This document shows, one piece after another, positions 1-4,512 of a stretch of DNA of 10,228 nt (positions are counted from its first letter, which is position 1; each line of letters opens with the position of its first letter). A model generated the notes under the pieces. That model did not search any database. It was not told the origin of the DNA and worked only from the letters and a program-made list of their open reading frames with translations. The position numbers and the translations under genes are program-made. The stretch comes from Roseiarcus sp. (GTDB lineage Bacteria; Pseudomonadota; Alphaproteobacteria; Rhizobiales; Beijerinckiaceae), in assembly GCA_030153205.1 (NCBI GenBank), contig JASLHV010000433.1, positions 1 through 10,228 on the forward strand. Direction: 5' to 3'.

Positions 1-118
1 CCTCGACGACATCGGGCGAGGCATCAGCAAAGCCGGGCAGATTGTTGTAGCGCTGATAATCGAAGACGTCGTTCAGAAGGAACAGCGTATCGGCGACCGG
101 CGCCTTATAGCTGGGCAT
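1..118 (-). CDS. Acyl-CoA dehydrogenase, N-terminal fragment (runs off left edge)
   Basis: Only the first 39 residues are in the window. They begin MPSYKAPVADTLFLLNDVF, which closely matches the conserved start of one bacterial acyl-CoA dehydrogenase family (MPxYKAPxxDxxFLLNDV, the short N-terminal cap domain before the FAD-binding body). These flavoenzymes oxidise acyl-CoA to trans-2-enoyl-CoA in the first step of beta-oxidation. The ATG at 118 is supported by a GGGAG ribosome site at 126-130 on the minus strand. A TTGCAG/TATATG promoter-like pair lies about 75-100 bases upstream. A 3-hydroxyacyl-CoA dehydrogenase nearby on the other strand agrees with a fatty-acid role. Substrate chain length cannot be judged, since the catalytic base and the rest of the enzyme lie outside the window. 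Confidence 0.85.
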   Translation of the reverse strand, partial: MPSYKAPVADTLFLLNDVFDYQRYNNLPGFADASPDVVE

Positions 119-191
119 GGGCGAGCTCCCGAATAGGGAAATTCGCTGGCGCGCTTATAGCGGACCGCGATTGTTGCGACTAGATAGTTCA

Positions 192-220
192 CATATAAAC
201 CATCGAGGCGAAATCTGCAA
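192..220 (-). promoter_or_regulatory. Candidate sigma-70-type promoter for the acyl-CoA dehydrogenase
   Basis: Read on the minus strand, TTGCAG (215-220) and TATATG (192-197) are separated by exactly 17 bases and point towards the acyl-CoA dehydrogenase start at 118. Each box matches the consensus at 4 of 6 positions. A perfect inverted repeat (223-240) abuts the -35 box and could be an operator. This is a visual match only. Confidence 0.4.
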
Positions 221-222
221 CT

Positions 223-240
223 GATTTTGTCGCCAAAATC
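223..240. repeat. Perfect inverted repeat, 7-bp arms, 4-base loop
   Basis: GATTTTG (223-229) and CAAAATC (234-240) are exact reverse complements around TCGC. The repeat starts 10 bases beyond the DUF2093 stop codon and lies just upstream of the candidate -35 box of the acyl-CoA dehydrogenase. No T-run follows on the minus strand, so a standard intrinsic terminator is unlikely. A binding site for a regulator of the acyl-CoA dehydrogenase is possible but unproven. Confidence 0.4.
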
Positions 241-250
241 GTAAGATCGA

Positions 251-466
251 TCAGCGCCGCACTTGAAGGCGTGTCAGAACGGCGTCGGGATTGGCGTAGG
301 CTTCCTGGCGATCGACGCTCCAATAGCGCAGTTCGTCGAGCGGGATCGGTTCGCCGGTCACCGCGCAGCGCACAAAGGCGCCGGGCCGGCGCACGCGAAA
401 GTCGCCGTCGAGATATTCCACTTGGGCTTCCGGCCCGGTGCCGAAATGCCGATCCATGCGGTTCAT
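251..466 (-). CDS. DUF2093 domain-containing protein
   Basis: A 71-residue protein of unknown function. Its core, with YLDGDFRVRRPGAFVRCAVT followed by GEPIPLDELRYWSV and then a RQEAYANPDA stretch, is the signature of the DUF2093 family, short proteins found widely in alphaproteobacteria. The length is typical of the family, so it looks complete. The ATG at 466 is preceded by AGAGG six bases upstream. There is one cysteine (in VRCAV), no membrane segment and no signal peptide, so a small cytoplasmic protein is expected. It is divergent from the HSD10-type dehydrogenase (138 bases between starts) and co-directional with the acyl-CoA dehydrogenase 132 bases downstream, which appears to have its own promoter. 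No biochemical role is known to me. Confidence 0.85.
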   Translation of the reverse strand: MNRMDRHFGTGPEAQVEYLDGDFRVRRPGAFVRCAVTGEPIPLDELRYWSVDRQEAYANPDAVLTRLQVRR

Positions 467-604
467 CAGAGGCCTCTTTAACGTTCATCCGCTGAGGTGG
501 GCGGCCCCTCGCCCCTTTGCAATAGCCGATCCGGCGCGATATTGCCACGAAAGCCGAGGCGGTTGGGCGAAATCCCGCCGCGATTTTAAGGGGGAGCGTC
601 CAAA

Positions 605-1390
605 GTGAAAATCGATTCTTCAATCGCCGCGATCGTCACCGGCGGCGCCTCCGGCCTTGGCGAGGCGACAGCGCGCAAACTCGCCAGTCTCGGCGCGAAA
701 GTTGCGATCTTCGACTTGCAGCGCGAACGCGGCGAGAAAGTCGCCGGCGAAATCGGCGGCGTCTTTTGCGAGACCGACGTCACCAGCGACGACAGCGTCG
801 ACGCCGCTCTGGCGAAAGCCCGCGCCGCCCATGGCGTCGCCCGCGTCGCAATATGCTGCGCCGGCATTGGGGTGGCGCAACGCACCGTCTCCAAAAAGCG
901 CGACACGGGCGAGCTTGTCGCCCATGACATTGCAACCTTCAAAAAAGTGATCGAAGTCAATCTCATCGGCACGTTCCGGGTCGTCGCGAAATCCGCGGTC
1001 GCCATGGCGGCGCTTGATCCGGTCACCCCGGACGGAACCCGCGGCGTCATCGTCACCACCGCCTCGGTGGCCGCGCAGGACGGCCAGATCGGCCAGGCCG
1101 CCTATGCGGCCTCAAAGGGCGGCGTGATGGCTCTGGCCCTCCCCGTCGCCCGCGACCTCGCCGGCAATGGGATCCGCGTCTCGACCATCTTGCCCGGCCT
1201 CTTCCACACGCCGATGTTCGATACGCTCCGCGAAGAGGCCCGGCTGGCCCTAGGCGCCTCGGTGCCGTTCCCCGCCCGCCTCGGCCGCCCGGACGAATAT
1301 GCGGCGCTGGTCGAGACGATTATCGGCAATGAAATGATCAATGGCGCGACGATCCGGCTCGACGGCGCGCTGCGCATGGCCCCCAAGTAA
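605..1390 (+). CDS. 3-hydroxyacyl-CoA dehydrogenase, HSD10-type short-chain dehydrogenase/reductase
   Basis: A 261-residue short-chain dehydrogenase/reductase that resembles human HSD17B10 (type II 3-hydroxyacyl-CoA dehydrogenase) along its length, including the ending RLDGALRMAP. It is expected to oxidise 3-hydroxyacyl-CoA to 3-ketoacyl-CoA with NAD, the third step of beta-oxidation or branched-chain acyl-CoA breakdown. Visible features are the TGGASGLG nucleotide loop (12-19), Asp37 after the second strand (NAD preference), Asp58-Val59, and the catalytic Asn119, Ser154, Tyr167 and Lys171. In the NNAG-like motif the sequence is CCAG (84-87), with Cys84 where HSD10 enzymes usually have Asn. 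The start is GTG at 605 with AAGGGGGAG eight bases upstream. A hairpin terminator follows the stop, so it is probably monocistronic. Neighbouring acyl-CoA dehydrogenase supports the role. Confidence 0.88.
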   Translation: MKIDSSIAAIVTGGASGLGEATARKLASLGAKVAIFDLQRERGEKVAGEIGGVFCETDVTSDDSVDAALAKARAAHGVARVAICCAGIGVAQRTVSKKRDTGELVAHDIATFKKVIEVNLIGTFRVVAKSAVAMAALDPVTPDGTRGVIVTTASVAAQDGQIGQAAYAASKGGVMALALPVARDLAGNGIRVSTILPGLFHTPMFDTLREEARLALGASVPFPARLGRPDEYAALVETIIGNEMINGATIRLDGALRMAPK

Positions 1391-1400
1391 AGCGAGGCGC

Positions 1401-1419
1401 GGCGGCGGGCGCCGCTTTT
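1401..1419 (+). terminator. Rho-independent terminator after the HSD10-type gene
   Basis: The stem GCGGC (1402-1406) and GCCGC (1411-1415) closes a GGGC loop, can be lengthened by a G-U pair, and is followed by TTTT (1416-1419). It lies 11 bases after the stop codon and just before the tRNA promoter, so it would separate the two transcripts. The U-run is short, so termination may be partial. Confidence 0.6.
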
Positions 1420-1421
1420 CC

Positions 1422-1450
1422 TTGACAGGCCTCCGCCCCGTTTCCTATAT
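1422..1450 (+). promoter_or_regulatory. tRNA-Met promoter (-35 TTGACA, -10 CTATAT)
   Basis: A perfect consensus TTGACA (1422-1427) is followed, after 17 bases, by CTATAT (1445-1450). Transcription would begin near 1457, leaving a leader of about 35 bases before the tRNA. The bases just after the -10 box are GC-rich (CCGCC), as in stable-RNA promoters under stringent control; that regulation is an inference. This is the best-matching promoter in the window. Confidence 0.8.
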
Positions 1451-1460
1451 CCGCCAGCCT

Positions 1461-1487
1461 TTCGCTTCAGGCTTCGGCCGAGGCGAA
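1461..1487 (+). other. UUCG-capped hairpin in the tRNA-Met leader
   Basis: TTCGCTTC (1461-1468) pairs with GAGGCGAA (1480-1487) through 8 pairs, one of them U-G. After a bulged A, GGC pairs with GCC around a TTCG tetraloop (1473-1476). The hairpin begins a few bases after the predicted transcription start and ends four bases before the mature tRNA 5' end. It could insulate tRNA folding, or act in 5' processing by RNase P or other nucleases. No T-run follows, so it is not a terminator. Confidence 0.6.
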
Positions 1488-1491
1488 CCGG

Positions 1492-1568
1492 GGCGGGGTA
1501 GCTCAGTTGGTTAGAGCAGCGGAATCATAATCCGCGTGTCGGGGGTTCAACTCCCTCCCCCGCTACCA
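1492..1568 (+). tRNA. tRNA-Met (anticodon CAT), elongator type
   Basis: A 77-base cloverleaf with encoded CCA. The acceptor stem GGCGGGG (1492-1498) pairs with CCCCGCT (1558-1564), including a terminal G-U, followed by A73 and CCA. The D arm is GCTC...GAGC. The anticodon stem GCGGA/TCCGC (1519-1523, 1531-1535) encloses loop ATCATAA with CAT at 1526-1528. The T arm is GGGGG/CCCTC around TTCAACT. The first acceptor pair is formed and the anticodon stem lacks the three G-C pairs of initiators, so this is an elongator. tRNA-Ile2, which also carries CAT before lysidine modification, is less likely from the acceptor stem. The gene is intact, although a foreign-looking cassette starts right behind it. 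Confidence 0.95.
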
Positions 1569-1629
1569 GTTTTTCTACCTTCCACGAAGTATTTGAAATT
1601 ATTGGATTGTTCTCAATTCAACGGTCTTA

Positions 1630-2310
1630 GTGAAACTATTTCTTTCTCGCGCATTCATCCAAGAACCAAGCAAAAATTTTGCCCAACTCGGGGATATAGC
1701 TTTGTCGATTCCGGGTGACCCAACCGCCGAACTACCGGAAAGCCACCCCGCTTCGGCGGAAATGGACTTAGACGCATTGTTCGGCGAGGCTCTGCATCCA
1801 GAGCGGACAGACAGTCTCGAACGGTTACACCCACCCCGAAGCCTTCATCGATTGGACGCCGAGACCGCGGACATGCTGCGGCAGTTGATGGAGATTACCG
1901 AACGTGGATTCGGCGCGACGCGTTATGTATATTGCGAGTTGCCGATCCTATGGATCGTGGATCGCGATGGAATTCTATGGTTTTCAGTCGAAGAGATCAT
2001 AAAAGAGGACACCCTCGAGTTTGTTCGGCCGAGACTAAGGAATGTTCAGGTCGAAGATCGATACCAAAGACTGGGGCACCCCGCGCTGATTAAGGGCGAC
2101 CACGGAAGGATAGGCGGGGAGCTTCTATTTGATGTTGGCGCTCCTGAACCGGGATGGTACCTTACCAATGGATCGGGACGATATGGTCTTCGCGAGGGGC
2201 GGATAGCGGCTCATTTGTCAAATGCCGCTCGAAAGTTCGGCTCGTATGGAATCACGCTACGAGAGTTTTTCATACCGGTTAAAATGAGGGCGCGCGAAAA
2301 TGCGAATTGA
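1630..2310 (+). CDS. Uncharacterised protein, first gene of a tRNA-adjacent cassette
   Basis: A 226-residue protein that I do not recognise. The N-terminal third is polar and acidic and may be disordered. From about residue 75 it looks folded, with a helical stretch (DAETADMLRQLMEIT), a hydrophobic YCELPILWIVD strand (101-111), and a C-terminal region with GRIGGELLFD (159-168) and WYLTNGSGRYG (176-186), the strongest motif-like segment. There is no membrane helix or signal peptide. The start is uncertain: GTG at 1630 has no clear ribosome site, while in-frame TTG at 1702 has GGGGA (1690-1694) seven bases upstream and would give 202 residues. The stop overlaps the next gene by 11 bases, implying translational coupling. 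Base composition is AT-richer than its neighbours, with codons such as TTA and ATA, which suggests transfer. Confidence 0.65.
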   Translation: MKLFLSRAFIQEPSKNFAQLGDIALSIPGDPTAELPESHPASAEMDLDALFGEALHPERTDSLERLHPPRSLHRLDAETADMLRQLMEITERGFGATRYVYCELPILWIVDRDGILWFSVEEIIKEDTLEFVRPRLRNVQVEDRYQRLGHPALIKGDHGRIGGELLFDVGAPEPGWYLTNGSGRYGLREGRIAAHLSNAARKFGSYGITLREFFIPVKMRARENAN

Positions 2311-2923
2311 CGTTTCACAGGCAGACGCCCGCCTTTTCTCGCAAGACCGTCTCCACCGGCTGAGGCCGAGCGATATTGAAACCATTAAAAAGAATTTGGA
2401 CGACACAAATTTTTTGGAACAGCTCATTGGTTCGGTGGCGTCCTATTTTCAGGAGATCGATCGTCCTGCTGCGACGGATCTGGATGATGTAAGGCGCCTC
2501 GCGCTTCAGCTCGAGGCCGCAAATTTATGGAGCGCCGTCAAACCGGCGTATTTTGTCGAGACGAACAGGGACAAATTCGACGAAGAAGTCTTGAAAGCAT
2601 TGTGCGAAACGTTGAATGTCGCGTTTCACGGCGCAAATAGATCGTCGATCCCTGCGCGGCCTCAGTTGAAAACCATGCCACCCGATCGTGCGGAGAAGCA
2701 ATCGAGGCAAAGCTCGACCGGTACTGTCAAATGGTTCAACCCAACCAAAGGATATGGGTTTATCCAGCCCGACGACGGAAGCAAGGACGTATTCGTCCAC
2801 ATAAGCGCGCTCGAGCGCGCAGGATTGCATGAACTTGTCGAGGGTCAGAAAATCGCGTACCAGATCGTTTCTGATGAACAAACCGGCAAGTCGTCCGCGG
2901 AAAACGTTCGCGAAGCTTCGTAA
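2300..2923 (+). CDS. Novel N-terminal domain fused to a C-terminal cold-shock domain
   Basis: A 207-residue protein in three parts. Residues 1-115 are a mostly helical region that I do not recognise. Residues 116-138 form a polar linker rich in P, Q, R and S. Residues 139-205 are a CspA-type cold-shock domain with TGTVKWFNPTKGYGFI (RNP1 KGYGFI, 150-155) and DVFVHIS (RNP2, 163-169), plus Trp145. The aromatic residues that stack on single-stranded RNA or DNA are kept, so nucleic-acid binding is expected. Bacterial Csp proteins are usually about 70 residues, so the extension is notable. ATG at 2300 has GAGGG nine bases upstream and overlaps the end of the preceding gene. Possible roles are an RNA chaperone, a regulator, or the nucleic-acid-binding half of a two-gene system. 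The cold-shock domain is certain; the N-terminal function is unknown. Confidence 0.85.
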   Translation: MRIDVSQADARLFSQDRLHRLRPSDIETIKKNLDDTNFLEQLIGSVASYFQEIDRPAATDLDDVRRLALQLEAANLWSAVKPAYFVETNRDKFDEEVLKALCETLNVAFHGANRSSIPARPQLKTMPPDRAEKQSRQSSTGTVKWFNPTKGYGFIQPDDGSKDVFVHISALERAGLHELVEGQKIAYQIVSDEQTGKSSAENVREAS

Positions 2924-3158
2924 GATATACGTCGGTCAGCGACGCACAAAATCCAGCCGCGCATGAGGCCGTGACCCAACGCGGACATGACGTAGGGCAA
3001 CGGCGGGAAACGTCTCGACAAAGCCCTTTTGTGTCATGCGCTGGAGATCACCGTCACCTGCGCCGCGGACTCCGTCCACGGCAGTCAACAAGGCGCGCGG
3101 GCCTTTGGGATTGTCGAGGCTGTCAGAGCCTTGGCGGCGACGGAGGAGGAATACTTCC
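2924..3158. other. Intergenic stretch without a convincing gene; possible gene remnant
   Basis: This gap separates the cassette from the SnoaL-like gene. One plus-strand frame stays open from 2996 to 3253 and reads plausibly (KALLCHALEITVTCAA, then IVEAVRALAATEEEYFHD) but has no good start and overlaps the next gene. A second frame is open further left. A frameshifted remnant is possible. No repeat of the tRNA 3' end and no terminator with a T-run was seen here. Confidence 0.3.
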
Positions 3159-3578
3159 ATGACAGAGAAGAACAAAAGCCTCGCCAACCAAGTCTGGGAA
3201 GAGGTCTGGCATCAGGGAAACCTGGCGCGGATGGACGACTTTTTCACTCCTGATTTCGTTCGGCGCGATCCGGGACGAGAGCTTCGTGGTGTCGAGCAGA
3301 ATCGTCAGTTTATCGCCAGTTTTCGCGCGGGCTTCCCCGATGGGCGCTTCACGGTCGAGGACGAGATCGCGGAAGGGGACAAGGTCGTGGTACGGTACCA
3401 CTTCGAAGGCGCTCATCGCGGCCCGTTTCAGGGGATGCAACCGACAGGCAAGCAGATTCGCTATTCGGGGATCATCATCTATCGCATCGAAGGCGACAAA
3501 ATTGCCGAACAATGGACCGAGATCGATCTGTTTGGCTTTCTCCGGCAATTAGGCGTTTTGCCTCAGGCGTCTCGTTAG
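3159..3578 (+). CDS. SnoaL-like polyketide cyclase / ester cyclase family protein
   Basis: A 139-residue protein of the NTF2-like fold, SnoaL/ester cyclase group. The pattern is typical: an N-terminal helix pair (ANQVWEEVWHQGNLARMDDF), then a strand with the conserved FVRRDPG segment, FRAGFPDGRFTVEDEIAEGD (54-74), GPFQGMQPTGKQIRYSGIII (88-107) and a C-terminal ending of the form EGDKIAEQW...D...LRQLGVLP. The family is a compact barrel used for cyclases, isomerases and small-ligand binding; the substrate cannot be told from sequence. The ATG at 3159 has a strong GGAGGAGGA site eight bases upstream. An upstream in-frame ATG at 3036 would add 41 Arg/Pro-rich residues and lies before the ribosome site, so it is rejected. 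It converges with the small minus-strand gene 16 bases beyond its stop. Confidence 0.85.
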   Translation: MTEKNKSLANQVWEEVWHQGNLARMDDFFTPDFVRRDPGRELRGVEQNRQFIASFRAGFPDGRFTVEDEIAEGDKVVVRYHFEGAHRGPFQGMQPTGKQIRYSGIIIYRIEGDKIAEQWTEIDLFGFLRQLGVLPQASR

Positions 3579-3594
3579 AACGTACGCGGGCCGC

Positions 3595-3879
3595 TCAATC
3601 GCCCTCGCATAGCTCGATATAGTAGCAATCCGACGTGAGCTGGCGCCGGTCCAGCGGCTGGTAGATGAAGCCGTAGCCTATTTTCCTGCCGTGGCTCATG
3701 TCGAACAAAGGCGAGAAGCCGAGCGGCGCGGAATTTCCATCGATCGTTTTGATCTCGTAATGGCCGCCGCCGGCGTCGCGGGCGTCGGAGTTGTCCATGC
3801 CTTCCGGTGGAGACCTGAAAATAGTCGAGAATGCGGGCCTCGCTATTACGGTCTGTCGGCTAAAAGGAAGCCCGGTCAC
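3595..3879 (-). CDS. Small protein of unknown function
   Basis: I do not recognise this protein. From the GTG at 3879 it has 94 residues, and this start is supported by AGAGGG (3888-3893) with an eight-base spacer. An ATG at 3798 would give 67 residues, but its purine-rich site sits only two bases from the start. The more protein-like portion is the C-terminal two thirds, with GGHYEIKTIDG, GRKIGYGFIYQPLD and DCYYIELCEGD. There are two cysteines near the C terminus and no membrane segment. It faces the SnoaL-like gene tail to tail and is divergent from the small membrane-protein gene (71 bases between starts). A plus-strand frame over the same bases is less protein-like. Whether it is a real gene is uncertain. 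Confidence 0.5.
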   Translation of the reverse strand: MTGLPFSRQTVIARPAFSTIFRSPPEGMDNSDARDAGGGHYEIKTIDGNSAPLGFSPLFDMSHGRKIGYGFIYQPLDRRQLTSDCYYIELCEGD

Positions 3880-3950
3880 TTTTTAGGCCCTCTGGAACGC
3901 TTCTTAGTGGCCGTGCGTTGGGTTGGGATCGGCAACACCGGAGCCGGCAG

Positions 3951-4163
3951 ATGACCAAATTTATCGAAAAAGACCCTGTTCATGTCGTCGAAGAGGACGA
4001 TATCCAGCCGCCGCCGCCTTACGAGGAAGAGGGCCCGCCGCAAGTGGTTACCGCCGATACGGCCCGGCAGGCGCCGCGCGGAACCCCCGTTTTATGGGTG
4101 TTGATCGGCGGTCTGGTGGTGCTCGGCGTCGCCTGGGTCGTGATCGAGAAAGTGATCTACTGA
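3951..4163 (+). CDS. Small single-pass membrane protein, C-terminal anchor
   Basis: A 70-residue protein with an acidic, proline-rich N-terminal half (EEDD, a PPPPYEEEGPP run at 20-30) and one hydrophobic helix (VLWVLIGGLVVLGVAWVVI, 47-65) close to the C terminus. With no signal peptide, the N-terminal part is probably cytoplasmic and the protein tail-anchored in the inner membrane. The ATG at 3951 is chosen because GGAG (3940-3943) lies seven bases upstream; an ATG at 3918 precedes that site. It ends 13 bases before the next gene, so the two form an operon. Its function is unknown. The proline-rich segment may contact another protein, but no partner is evident. Confidence 0.7.
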   Translation: MTKFIEKDPVHVVEEDDIQPPPPYEEEGPPQVVTADTARQAPRGTPVLWVLIGGLVVLGVAWVVIEKVIY

Positions 4164-4176
4164 ATAGGAGGCGGCC

Positions 4177-4473
4177 ATGACATGGATTAAACGGCGCTTC
4201 GCCTATGACGAATACAAACCCTACCTCGAGGCGTTGCAGAAGCTGGCGAGCGACAATCCCGACAAAGACTTTGTGATGGCCAGCAAGCGTTTCGCCGACG
4301 CCCACCTCAGCGAATATTATATCGGCTTGTCGGACGCCGCGTTTGCGGGAAGATTCCGGGACTTCGAACCGACGTCCCCATCGCAACTGCCGGATGGTTT
4401 CGACAAGATCCTGTTCGGCGACCCCGCACGGCTGAAGGAGATGGCGGCGGATTCATTCGCGGGCGGGCATTGA
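4177..4473 (+). CDS. Conserved-looking small protein of unknown function
   Basis: A 98-residue soluble protein that I do not recognise. ATG at 4177 is preceded by AGGAGG with a short spacer, 13 bases after the stop of the membrane-protein gene, so the two are co-transcribed and perhaps functionally linked. The N-terminal two thirds appear helical and aromatic-rich (FAYDEYKPYLEALQKLA, then FADAHLSEYYIGLSDAAFAG). The C-terminal third holds FDKILFGDPARLKEMAADSF. There is no cysteine, no signal peptide and no membrane segment. GC content and codon use match the surrounding chromosome. It converges with the sulfotransferase-like gene 39 bases downstream. Confidence 0.7.
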   Translation: MTWIKRRFAYDEYKPYLEALQKLASDNPDKDFVMASKRFADAHLSEYYIGLSDAAFAGRFRDFEPTSPSQLPDGFDKILFGDPARLKEMAADSFAGGH

Positions 4474-4512
4474 GTTGGCGGCATGCCGATCCCTTGATCG
4501 CTCCTCGTCGCT

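Noticed and set aside
189..623. A 144-residue open frame on the minus strand
   Set aside because: It covers DUF2093 in another frame, is Arg/Ser/Ala-rich, and crosses the divergent promoter region. The DUF2093 frame has the recognised family signature.
2930..2944. Hairpin CGTCG-GTCAG-CGACG just after the cold-shock fusion gene
   Set aside because: Only five base pairs and no T-run follow, so it is too weak to call a terminator.
1536..3158. Search for a repeated tRNA 3' end (attachment-site pair) or an integrase
   Set aside because: No second copy of the tRNA 3' segment and no recombinase-like frame was seen, so an integrative element is not annotated.
3036..3158. An upstream ATG that would lengthen the SnoaL-like protein by 41 residues
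   Set aside because: The added part is Arg/Pro/Ser-rich and lies before the strong GGAGGAGGA ribosome site that serves the ATG at 3159.
3691..3954. An 87-residue open frame on the plus strand opposite the small gene at 3595-3879
   Set aside because: It has no clear ribosome site and less protein-like composition than the minus-strand frame, and it runs into the ribosome site of the next gene.
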